From the NCBI GenBank assembly GCA_014465955.1, contig JACTVT010000010.1, positions 1 to 54,286 of the forward strand: 54,286 nucleotides of DNA, given 5' to 3'. Positions 14,632 through 22,270 of the stretch are shown here, one piece after another; the stretch's first letter is position 1, and the number at the start of each line of letters is the position of its first letter. The DNA is from Eubacterium sp. GTDB taxonomy: Bacteria; Bacillota; Clostridia; Oscillospirales; Acutalibacteraceae. The notes beneath the pieces are model-generated. The model worked only from the letters and a program-made list of their open reading frames with translations, ran no database searches and was not told where the DNA came from. Both the position numbers and the translations under genes were made by a program.

Positions 14632-16371
14632 TCAGCAGACGTCGAAGATGCCGGGCATAGTATCATCACGCATTGTATCAGGCTGATCACGGTTGATTGC
14701 ACATACGATACCCTTCATTGATGCGTAACTGATATTGTGGCTTACGCCGATACCGAAAATATCCTTGCCCTGCGGATTTTTAAGATGAATATAACTGATA
14801 GCCTTTGAGTCTGAACCGACTGCAATTGCATGCTCGCTGTAATCAACAAATTCATAACCTGAAAGACCGATTGTGTTCATTGCCTGGCAGAATGCACCGA
14901 TAGGTCCTGAGCCTGTGCCCTCAATTGCAACAACCTCGTTGTTTCTGCAGCGGATTTCGCCTGTGAAATGAACAGAAGTAAGATAATCAGCCTCGTTCTT
15001 TTCTTCGCTGATTTTGTAATTGAGCAATTTGTAAGGTCCGTTTACATTTCTGTATTCTTTCTGGAACAAATCGAAAATCTCATCAGATTTAAGTTCCTTA
15101 CCCTTTTCGTCGCACGCTTTCTGAACTACTGCGCCGAATTCAGGGTGCATAGCCTTTGGCATTTTGATGCCGTATTCATTGGCAAGAATAAACGCCGTGC
15201 CGCCCTTGCCCGACTGAGAATTAATACGGATAATCGGCTCATATTCTCTGCCTACATCGGCAGGGTCAATCGGAAGATAAGGTACTTCCCAAAGGTCAGT
15301 TCCGCTCTCTTTCATATAGATTTTGCCTTTATTTATAGCGTCCTGATGCGAGCCTGAAAATGCAGTAAACACAAGTTCGCCTGCATAAGGATGACGAGGA
15401 TGCACCTGCATTTTTGTGCATCTTTCATAAACTTCTTTAATTTTGTTGATATTGCTGAAATCAAGTTCGGGGTCAACGCCCTGCGTCCACATATTCATAG
15501 CGATTGTAACAACGTCAACATTACCTGTTCTTTCGCCGTTGCCGAAAACAGTACCCTCAACACGGTCTGCGCCTGCCATCATTGCAAGTTCTGCACCTGC
15601 AACGCCCGTGCCGCGATCGTTATGCGGGTGAAGAGAGATTATAGCCGCCTCTCTGTTTTTCATATGCGTGCAGAAATATTCAATCTGGTCGGCATAGCCG
15701 TTTGGCGTTGAACATTCAACAGTTGACGGCAGATTAAGAATAATCGGATTTTCCTTAGTTGCACCCATAACATCCATAACACGCTCGCAGATTTCGATTG
15801 CGTTGTCAATTTCAGTGCCTGTGAAAGATTCGGGTGAATATTCATAACGGATATTCATATCGGGGCACTCCTCAAGTTCCTTATCCGTTAATTCTTTAAT
15901 GAGTTTTGCGCCCTCAACGGCAATATCAATAACGCCCTGCATATCGGTTTTGAATACCACTTTGCGCTGTAAAGTTGATGTGGAATTATAAAAATGAACG
16001 ATAACATTTTTAGCACCCTTGATAGCCTCAAAGGTTTTTTTGATAAGGTGAGGTCTTGCCTGAACAAGCACCTGAATGGTAACATCATCGGGAATTAAAT
16101 TATTATCAATAAGTGTTCTTAAAATCTCATATTCCGTTTCACTTGCAGACGGAAAACCAACCTCAATTTCTTTAAATCCGATATCAACAAGCATTTTAAA
16201 AAACTCAAGTTTTTCCTGAAGATTCATCGGGTCAACGAGCGCCTGATTGCCGTCTCTCAAATCAACACTGCACCATATAGGCGCTTTTGTAATTACCTTG
16301 TTCGGCCATGTTCTGTTCGGAATATCAATCGGTTTAAACGGAACATACTTTTTAAAGCCGTCTTTTGTCAT
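14632..16371 (-). CDS. leuA: 2-isopropylmalate synthase (LeuA type 2)
   Basis: Condenses acetyl-CoA with 2-ketoisovalerate, the committed step to leucine. The 579-residue protein begins MTKDGFKKYVPFKPIDIPNR, and the TIM barrel holds VDLRDGNQALVDP, SLHPHNDRGTGVAGAEL and GTVFGNGERTGNVD. The C-terminal part (about residues 440-579) is the leucine-binding regulatory domain. The length and N-terminus fit the long type 2 family. The ATG at 16371 has GGAGA upstream; the ten-residue extension is unsupported. A T-box leader precedes it, so it is controlled by tRNA charging as well as feedback. Confidence 0.95.
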   Translation of the reverse strand: MTKDGFKKYVPFKPIDIPNRTWPNKVITKAPIWCSVDLRDGNQALVDPMNLQEKLEFFKMLVDIGFKEIEVGFPSASETEYEILRTLIDNNLIPDDVTIQVLVQARPHLIKKTFEAIKGAKNVIVHFYNSTSTLQRKVVFKTDMQGVIDIAVEGAKLIKELTDKELEECPDMNIRYEYSPESFTGTEIDNAIEICERVMDVMGATKENPIILNLPSTVECSTPNGYADQIEYFCTHMKNREAAIISLHPHNDRGTGVAGAELAMMAGADRVEGTVFGNGERTGNVDVVTIAMNMWTQGVDPELDFSNINKIKEVYERCTKMQVHPRHPYAGELVFTAFSGSHQDAINKGKIYMKESGTDLWEVPYLPIDPADVGREYEPIIRINSQSGKGGTAFILANEYGIKMPKAMHPEFGAVVQKACDEKGKELKSDEIFDLFQKEYRNVNGPYKLLNYKISEEKNEADYLTSVHFTGEIRCRNNEVVAIEGTGSGPIGAFCQAMNTIGLSGYEFVDYSEHAIAVGSDSKAISYIHLKNPQGKDIFGIGVSHNISYASMKGIVCAINRDQPDTMRDDTMPGIFDVC

Positions 16372-16426
16372 AATGATTTCTCCTTTCAATATAGGCAACA
16401 AAAGTTTGCCTGAAGGGAAGTATAAA

Positions 16427-16735
16427 AAATACGCCCCTACAAAAATATAGGGGCGCAGAAAAATCTACACGGTACCACCCTATTTTAGCAGGAAAACCTG
16501 CCCTTTAGCATCTGACAATGCCTCAACCTTTAACGCAGTTACACGTCTGCCCCTATTGCATTGCTTTTCAGGGCAGCAACTCCGCAGAGAGCTATACACT
16601 AAAGCCTTTATACCGCCTTGCACCGACCGACGGCTCTCTGAAATAAAAAGCAAAAGTCTTTTTCTGCTTCACAGTATTTTATTGGGTACTATTTAATTAG
16701 TAATTTTATTATAACATTAAAAATATTTTTGTCAA
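16427..16735 (-). promoter_or_regulatory. T-box leader of leuA with promoter and terminator
   Basis: Promoter TTGACA (16735-16730), 16 bp, TATAAT (16713-16708). Stem I is closed by CAGAGAGC / GCTCTCTG (about 16640-16584). The conserved antiterminator motif AGGGTGGTACCGTG lies at 16481-16468. The terminator is CGCCCCTA / TAGGGGCG (16455-16432) followed by TATTTTTT. The switch senses uncharged tRNA, expected to be tRNA-Leu. Stem I is short, and I could not assign the specifier codon; a UUA triplet is present, but UAU and AUA are nearer the usual place. Confidence 0.88.
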
Positions 16736-16765
16736 GTGAAATTTTTAGTGCAAAAGACTATTTGA

Positions 16766-16837
16766 CGGGCGGATAATATCCGCCCCTACGATAGCGTTAT
16801 TGACATTTCGTAGGGGTCGATGACCACATCGACCCGT
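16766..16837. repeat. Textbook head-to-head hairpin pair
   Basis: GGGCGGATA / TATCCGCCC ends in CCTACG, then ATAGCGTTATTGACATTT, then CGTAGG leading into GGGTCGATG / CATCGACCC. Both stems are perfect and unrelated to each other, while flanks and spacer match other pairs. This is the cleanest example of the family. Confidence 0.9.
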
Positions 16838-16872
16838 TTTGCGACAGAGTAAGGAACGCCTCCGCCCTGTTA

Positions 16873-17514
16873 TTACAATTTTGAATAGCCGTAGCCGTTT
16901 GCAATGGCATCTACGGGCACGCCTGCACTGCAAAGCGGGCAGTTATGCTTATCATAAACCTTATAATCGGAAATATCCTCTTCCGTAAAGATAGTGTTTA
17001 CCTCAATGCCGTCAACCTCTTTAACAGCACTGAAAACAGATGTTACGCCAACAACCTCGCCGCCGTAATACTTAACGCTTTCAACAGCACGGTCAACCGT
17101 TTTGCCGCTTGTAATGCATGAAATAAGCACAAGCACCTTTTTGCCGTTAATCATTTTTGTAAGATTATCACGGAAAATCATATTGCCGCTGGCATCGTAT
17201 TCAGGACCTAAAACAAAAATGTTTGAAGTCGGATTCGGTGTCATCATTGACGGGCGTGCAAGTTCATGTGCAAGATAAGCACCGAGCGCCTGCGTTTCAT
17301 AAAGGCAGAGCACAGTATCTATTTCAATACCGCGGGTGTTATAGTATTCAGCCATAAGCATTGCCGTGTCAACGGAAACGTCGTGATTATGCTTAATATC
17401 CGATGTGCCTACATAGCAGTTAATGTGAGCACTTGCAGTAATAAAATGCCCCTGCTTTAAATGAATAAACACTCTTTCATTTCTTTTTGATGTAATTGTT
17501 ATAATATTATCCAT
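16873..17514 (-). CDS. Orotate phosphoribosyltransferase-like PRTase
   Basis: A 213-residue type I phosphoribosyltransferase-fold protein. The PRPP loop is VLVLISCITSGKTVDRAVE (about residues 125-143), where the usual pair of acidic residues is replaced by Ser-Cys, so catalysis may be altered. An N-terminal hood (KQGHFITASAHINCYV) resembles orotate PRTases. The C-terminus has CPLC, a possible metal or redox pair not normal for PyrE. No other pyrimidine genes are adjacent. I call it PyrE-like rather than pyrE; it could be a salvage or regulatory homologue. Confidence 0.75.
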   Translation of the reverse strand: MDNIITITSKRNERVFIHLKQGHFITASAHINCYVGTSDIKHNHDVSVDTAMLMAEYYNTRGIEIDTVLCLYETQALGAYLAHELARPSMMTPNPTSNIFVLGPEYDASGNMIFRDNLTKMINGKKVLVLISCITSGKTVDRAVESVKYYGGEVVGVTSVFSAVKEVDGIEVNTIFTEEDISDYKVYDKHNCPLCSAGVPVDAIANGYGYSKL

Positions 17515-17651
17515 TCATATCACCTAAGTTAATTTTACAATAAGTAAGATTTCTTTTCAACATATAGTATAGTAAAAAATAAGCAGATTTATTTGTGTAA
17601 AATGAACAAAAAAGGATTATTTAAATAACAATATACCGTACAGGGTCGTTT

Positions 17652-17682
17652 TACGGGAGGGCACGGAGACCCTCCCCTACAG
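17652..17682. repeat. Modular hairpin (GGGAGGG stem)
   Basis: CGGGAGGG, loop CACGGAGA, CCCTCCCCTACA. A plain copy without insert. Confidence 0.85.
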
Positions 17683-17689
17683 AAAAGAC

Positions 17690-17909
17690 AGGCTTCAAGA
17701 AATGGAGCAGAATTTTGCATTTTGTGAGTGGGTGCCGTACGTCGTCAAAACAAATTCCGTGTTCAATAAATTAAAAATTTATGCCAACACTTCATTTGTT
17801 TTTCCTCTTTCCAAAAAATCTTACGATTTTTCAGAAGCCTTGATTGTGCCCCCGAGCAAAAGGCAAAAAACGCCAAACCCCTCAGAAACTCAATGTTTCT
17901 GAGGGGTTT
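17690..17909. ncRNA. Densely structured non-coding stretch (candidate RNA)
   Basis: The outer arms AGGCTTC (17690-17696) and GAAGCCT (17834-17840) enclose a 52-base hairpin (17749-17800). That hairpin is built of three perfect helices, AACAAAT/ATTTGTT, GTGTT/AACAC and ATAAATT/AATTTAT, with symmetrical internal loops. A second hairpin follows (AAAAATC TTAC GATTTTT, 17814-17831). Next is the 15-bp stem at 17875-17909. No credible protein is encoded on either strand. The arrangement looks like a multibranched RNA or a decayed mobile sequence; strand and identity are unresolved. Confidence 0.35.
17875..17909 (-). terminator. Strong 15-bp stem-loop, likely terminator of the SLH gene
   Basis: AAACCCCTCAGAAAC / GTTTCTGAGGGGTTT with a 5-base loop. 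On the minus strand it is followed by GGCGTTTTTTGCC, so termination of leftward transcripts is the better reading. Confidence 0.65.
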
Positions 17910-17926
17910 CAATAACGTTATTATAA

Positions 17927-18101
17927 AGCGGGTCGTCGAGGGTGCGGGTGTCCAGTGGACACCTCTGCATAACAGAAGCACCGACCGAACCGGCAGGTGA
18001 GACCGCTGACCCATACGAAAAATCAATTATTATAAATAACGGGATGTCTCAACAATCCCTCCGAGTGCTTCGCACCCACCTCCCTTTACACAAGGGAGGC
18101 A
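17927..18101. repeat. Insert-bearing module followed by CCTCC element
   Basis: GGGTCGTCGAGGG...GCTGACCCATACG with the shorter nested insert, slightly diverged, then a CCTCC element in which the usual ACCGCAAGCGGT hairpin is replaced by GAGTGCTTCGCAC. This is another case of stem replacement within constant flanks. Confidence 0.85.
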
Positions 18102-18108
18102 TATAGAA

Positions 18109-20184
18109 TTACTTAAAATTACCGATATCGCAATTCTTGCCGAAGCCGTAAAGGATTTTGCTTGCGTGAACACGCTGAGTAGCACCCTGCGGATTTGCAT
18201 AGCCCTGATCTGTGCCTGTAATCATACCGTTAAAGTTTGCCCACTGCATTGCCTCATATGCCCACGGGCGAATACGGCTGTAATCTTTATAATCAGTTAT
18301 ACTTACACTTTTATAATTTTCATCATAAATTAAACCGTTTTCACTTGCATAGCGGAACAGGAAAGCAGCCGTCTCCTCGCGTGAAACTGCATTGAAGGGC
18401 TTAAAAGTTGTTTCTGTTGTGATGCCCTTATCAAGTGCCCAGCAGGCAGCATCATAGTAATATGCATTCGTATCCGTAATATCCGTAAACGGAGTTTCAT
18501 CATATGGATTTGCATTTTTATAAGGTTCGCCTGCAAGTCTGTAAAGAATTGTAATCATCATTGCACGCTCAATTGTGCGTACAGGTGAATATACATTATT
18601 GGTAGGCGGATTTGTACCCCTTACAAATTCATTGTATACAGATGTGTATGCAATATAATCATCATATTTTTCAAATCCTGCAATATCGTTAAATCGTTTC
18701 TGTGCCACAGCCTTCTCACGCGGAAGTTGTGTTTTGCCGGGTTCACCAAATGACTCTAAAAACGCACCGCAGGCAGGATTTCTGCCCATAGACGCCATTT
18801 CGTCAAGTGACTTAAGCATACTGTCTTTCATATCCTTATTATCTGCGAAATTGTTTTCAACAAATTTGCGAACTGCCTTATAATTCTTTTTATCGGCAAA
18901 CATAACCTCATAAACATAATAGAACATATTTACAACCGTCGAATCGGTTTCACCTGTTCTGAGCACAAAATATTCATAATCGTCAGAACTGCTCTTTTTC
19001 GTTTCAAGCGTTGTGCAGTCACTGAAAATACGCCAGTTAATGGCCTTGAATCTGATTGTATCATTGCCCTCTTCATCTACAGGGAATTCCATACTTGTAA
19101 TAATAGAATTCACCATCTGCGGCGTGATTTCAATAACCGTTTCACCATCGGGAATATCATAAACAGCACAGGCAACATTATTTACTGCTTCGCTTAAAAT
19201 GCCGCTGTTAAGAACATATGCAAAACGCGGAATTAAATCCACCATACCGTCAAGCGGTTTATCAAGAATCGGCTGAACAACATTTTCAAAAGCCGAATCA
19301 ACAATCGGGCGCAGAATTTCATCAAGGCAGGTATTTACGCCGCCTGCATCCTTAACGGAAAGATAGTTTTTAAGATATTCATCTGCCGTCGGCATATTGA
19401 TAAGACCGATGTTTTCAAGCAAAGGCATAACACGAGAATAAATGCCGCGCTTTTCGGCAGTATCAAACATATTTAAATCAATGCCAAGCGAATTAATAAT
19501 TTCATTTTCACCGTTCATAAGTGCAGTTACAGGGCGAAGCACTGCCAGGCACGCATCAATAAAGCCACTTTTACTGCCGCTTACAAAACCGAAATCAAGA
19601 TTTGTAAACTCAATTTCAGCAAGTTTGTCAAGGTCATTTATACCGTTTGCCTTATCTTCCTCGGTAACCTCAATTGCTCTGATTTTTGCTATAACCTTAT
19701 CATATTTTTTACCGCTCTGTTCAAGACGGTCGGCAATAATTTCCGTATTGAACATTGCATAATAAAGATCGCCGAAGGTAGGATATTCCTCCAAGCCCGT
19801 GGCATCTTCATCATGAGAAAGATTTGCATATACGCTGAAAATTGCGCTGACGGTAGATGCCTGATAAACAAAATCCTCTGCCGTTCTGTTAAGACCGTTT
19901 TTGATGATTACTTTTTTGCCGTTGATTTCCATACCTGCAAGATTCATCATCGCTGCAAACATATTCCACATACCGTCAAGCGTATTCTGAACACCCTCTT
20001 TTGTCCAGATTACATCACCGCCGATATCGGCACGGTTTACGGGAATTGTTACAAAACTTTCAGCCTCAGCATCACACGCAGCCTTTGAGCCGTCATCTGC
20101 AAATGCATACAAGCCGACGCTCATACACGAAAACGCCATAAGCACTGCAAGCAGAACGCTTAAAATTCTTTTACCAAGTTTCAT
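18109..20184 (-). CDS. Exported S-layer-homology (SLH) domain protein
   Basis: A 691-residue surface protein. The N-terminus is a signal peptide (residues 1-29, cleavage near AFA-DD). The large central part (about 35-530) has no recognised domain. The C-terminal 150 residues form SLH-type repeats (RAMMITILYRLAGEP, FTDITDTNAYYYDAACWALDKGI, FKPFNAVSREETAAFLFRYA, WAYEAMQWANFNGMITG) that bind pyruvylated or other secondary cell-wall polymers. It has its own promoter (TTGACA/17/TATTGT, 20249-20221) and GGAG site. Likely a cell-wall-attached protein of unknown activity. Confidence 0.85.
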   Translation of the reverse strand: MKLGKRILSVLLAVLMAFSCMSVGLYAFADDGSKAACDAEAESFVTIPVNRADIGGDVIWTKEGVQNTLDGMWNMFAAMMNLAGMEINGKKVIIKNGLNRTAEDFVYQASTVSAIFSVYANLSHDEDATGLEEYPTFGDLYYAMFNTEIIADRLEQSGKKYDKVIAKIRAIEVTEEDKANGINDLDKLAEIEFTNLDFGFVSGSKSGFIDACLAVLRPVTALMNGENEIINSLGIDLNMFDTAEKRGIYSRVMPLLENIGLINMPTADEYLKNYLSVKDAGGVNTCLDEILRPIVDSAFENVVQPILDKPLDGMVDLIPRFAYVLNSGILSEAVNNVACAVYDIPDGETVIEITPQMVNSIITSMEFPVDEEGNDTIRFKAINWRIFSDCTTLETKKSSSDDYEYFVLRTGETDSTVVNMFYYVYEVMFADKKNYKAVRKFVENNFADNKDMKDSMLKSLDEMASMGRNPACGAFLESFGEPGKTQLPREKAVAQKRFNDIAGFEKYDDYIAYTSVYNEFVRGTNPPTNNVYSPVRTIERAMMITILYRLAGEPYKNANPYDETPFTDITDTNAYYYDAACWALDKGITTETTFKPFNAVSREETAAFLFRYASENGLIYDENYKSVSITDYKDYSRIRPWAYEAMQWANFNGMITGTDQGYANPQGATQRVHASKILYGFGKNCDIGNFK

Positions 20185-20220
20185 AAATTTTCACTCCATA
20201 CATATATAATCTATGTATTA

Positions 20221-20249
20221 ACAATATCATATATAAGTATTTTTGTCAA
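20221..20249 (-). promoter_or_regulatory. Promoter of the SLH protein gene
   Basis: TTGACA (20249-20244), 17 bp spacer, TATTGT (20226-20221) on the minus strand. Confidence 0.75.
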
Positions 20250-20259
20250 TAAAAAAATA

Positions 20260-20585
20260 GCGGAATATATCCGCCCTTTATACGGTGCGTCGAGGGTGCG
20301 GGTGTCCGGTGGACACCTCTGCGAAGCAGAAGCACCGACCGAGCCGACAGGTGAGACCGCCGCACCCTACGAATTCGCAATAACATTTTCGTAGGGCGGT
20401 GTGCCCCCACGCCGCCGATAGGTTATTATAATACGGGAGGGCACGGAGAATTTGCAATTCGGCAGACCCTTTTGTCTGCTTACGCAGACATTTTTGCTCA
20501 GCCGCAGACGGCAGACCCCTCTGCCACTGCGTGGCATCTCCCCTATTAGGGGAGTCTCCTAACAGGGGAATAACCTCCCCTACGA
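20260..20585. repeat. Large composite repeat block
   Basis: It opens with a degenerate GCGGAATATATCCGC stem. Then GGTGCGTCGAGGG...CCGCACCCTACG carries the shorter nested insert. It faces CGTAGGGCGGTGTG / CACGCCGCC across GAATTCGCAATAACATTTT. A CGGGAGGG...CCTCCCCTACG module with the longer nested insert follows. Two different outer stems carry inserts also found in other blocks, so insert and stem are exchanged independently. No gene is credible here. Confidence 0.88.
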
Positions 20586-20609
20586 TGTTAATTATTCATC
20601 ATTCATTAT

Positions 20610-22136
20610 TCATTTAACAATCGATTCGCCTGTCATTTCTGCAGGCTGATCAAGACCCATTACCTTAAGCATTGTCGGTGCAATGTCGCAGAGTCTGCCG
20701 CCCTCACGAACGTCACAGTCATAATTATAAACAATGAAAGGAACAGGGTTCGTTGTATGCGCTGTAAACGGCTCGCCGTTTTCATCAAGCATTTTATCTG
20801 CATTGCCGTGGTCGGCAGTAACAAACAGAACGCCGCCCATTTCTTTTACTGCCTCGGCAAGCGAGCCAACACAGTTATCAACCGTTTCAACAGCCTTTAC
20901 TGCGGCAGGGATAATACCTGTGTGTCCAACCATATCGCAGTTTGCAAAGTTTACGATGATTGCATCGTACTTACCGCTTCTGACTGCCTCGTTCAGTTTT
21001 TCGGAAACTTCGGGAGCACTCATCTCAGGCATCAAATCAAAGGTTGAAATCTTTGGTGAGTCAACAAGAATTCTGTCTTCACCCTCATACTGTTTTTCTT
21101 CACCGCCGTTGAAGAAGAAGGTTACGTGCGCATATTTCTGCGTTTCGGCAATACGCAACTGAGTTTTGCCGAGATTTGAAATATATTCACCAAAAGTATT
21201 TGTAAGCGTTTCGGGGCCGAAAGCAACCTCAACATTCGGCATTTCGGCGTCATACTGTGTCATACAAACATAATTAAGCGGGAAGAAACCGTTCTTTCTT
21301 TCAAAGCCCGTAAAATCAGGGTCAACAAACGTTCTTGTGATTTCTCTTGCACGGTCAGGTCTGAAATTGAAGAAAATTACACTGTCGTTTGGCTGAACTC
21401 TGCCACCATCGCCTACAACAGTAGGCATAACAAATTCATCTGTAAGGTGCTTGCCGTCTTCGTCAATCGTTTCGTAAGAAGTCTTAACGGCAGCAATGGC
21501 ATCATCGGTCTTAATGCCCTCGCCGTAAACGATTGCGGCATATGCTTTTTCAACTCTGTCCCAGATGTTGTCACGGTCCATAGCGTAAAATCTGCCCATA
21601 ACAGAAGCAATTTTGCCGACGCCGATTTCCTGCATTTTTGCCTCAAGTGTTTCAAGATATTCAACAGCAGATGACGGCGGAACATCACGTCCGTCAAGCA
21701 GAGCATGAACAAAAACATTTTCAACGCCGCAGTCCTTTGCCATCTGAAGCAGGCAGTAAAGGTGGTCTGTATGGCTGTGAACGCCGCCGGGTGACACAAG
21801 ACCGATTAAGTGAAGTGCCTTATCCTTTGCATTTTCCATTGCGCCGACAAGAGCGGGATTTTTCTGAGCCTCGCCGTCTGCAAAAGCCTTTGTAATTCTT
21901 GTCAAAGGCTGATAAACAACACGGCCTGCGCCGATATTTGTGTGACCAACCTCGCTGTTGCCCATCTGTCCGTCGGGCAGACCTACGTCCATACCCGATG
22001 CACCGATATAAGTCATCGGGCACTCAGCCATCATTTTATCAAGATTCGGTGTATTTGCCATTGCGATTGCATTGCCGTATTCGGAATCATTTTTTCCGAA
22101 GCCGTCCATTATACACAAAACAACAGGTTTTTTCAT
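20610..22136 (-). CDS. gpmI: 2,3-bisphosphoglycerate-independent phosphoglycerate mutase
   Basis: Interconverts 3- and 2-phosphoglycerate in glycolysis and gluconeogenesis, with two metal ions and a phosphoserine. The 508-residue protein has the alkaline-phosphatase fold: Asp11 in CIMDGFG, Ser61 in MGNSEVGHTNIGAG, the catalytic loop GRFYAMDRDNIWDR, and C-terminal metal sites ANCDMVGHTG and TADHGNADKM. Length is typical. It is the third gene of pgk-tpiA-gpmI, with a repeat pair in the gap to tpiA. Confidence 0.97.
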   Translation of the reverse strand: MKKPVVLCIMDGFGKNDSEYGNAIAMANTPNLDKMMAECPMTYIGASGMDVGLPDGQMGNSEVGHTNIGAGRVVYQPLTRITKAFADGEAQKNPALVGAMENAKDKALHLIGLVSPGGVHSHTDHLYCLLQMAKDCGVENVFVHALLDGRDVPPSSAVEYLETLEAKMQEIGVGKIASVMGRFYAMDRDNIWDRVEKAYAAIVYGEGIKTDDAIAAVKTSYETIDEDGKHLTDEFVMPTVVGDGGRVQPNDSVIFFNFRPDRAREITRTFVDPDFTGFERKNGFFPLNYVCMTQYDAEMPNVEVAFGPETLTNTFGEYISNLGKTQLRIAETQKYAHVTFFFNGGEEKQYEGEDRILVDSPKISTFDLMPEMSAPEVSEKLNEAVRSGKYDAIIVNFANCDMVGHTGIIPAAVKAVETVDNCVGSLAEAVKEMGGVLFVTADHGNADKMLDENGEPFTAHTTNPVPFIVYNYDCDVREGGRLCDIAPTMLKVMGLDQPAEMTGESIVK

Positions 22137-22175
22137 TTCTTATCCTCCATATTACAAAAACAATATATTAAAAAT

Positions 22176-22252
22176 TACGGGAGGGCACAGAGACCCTCCC
22201 AAATAAGGTTTGGCAGATTATACGGGACGATGAGGGCATCGTCCCCTACAAT
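22176..22252. repeat. Two modular hairpins, head to tail
   Basis: CGGGAGGG / CCCTCCC lacks its CCTAC end; 20 bases on is GGGACGATG / CATCGTCCC followed by CTACA. This tandem orientation is the exception in the window. Confidence 0.8.
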
Positions 22253-22270
22253 TACAACCAAAAATTTTCT

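Noticed and set aside
14968..15711. Long plus-strand ORFs opposite leuA (129 and 106 residues)
   Set aside because: They are antisense shadows of a confidently identified gene, with no ribosome site or family match.
16432..16455. leuA T-box terminator as a member of the GTAGGG hairpin family
   Set aside because: It contains TAGGGGCG, but it fits the T-box terminator position and lacks the CCCG end and flanks; similarity is probably coincidental.
17702..17902. 66-residue plus-strand ORF in the structured region
   Set aside because: It crosses all the hairpins and the terminator stem, has no ribosome site, and its composition follows the DNA structure.
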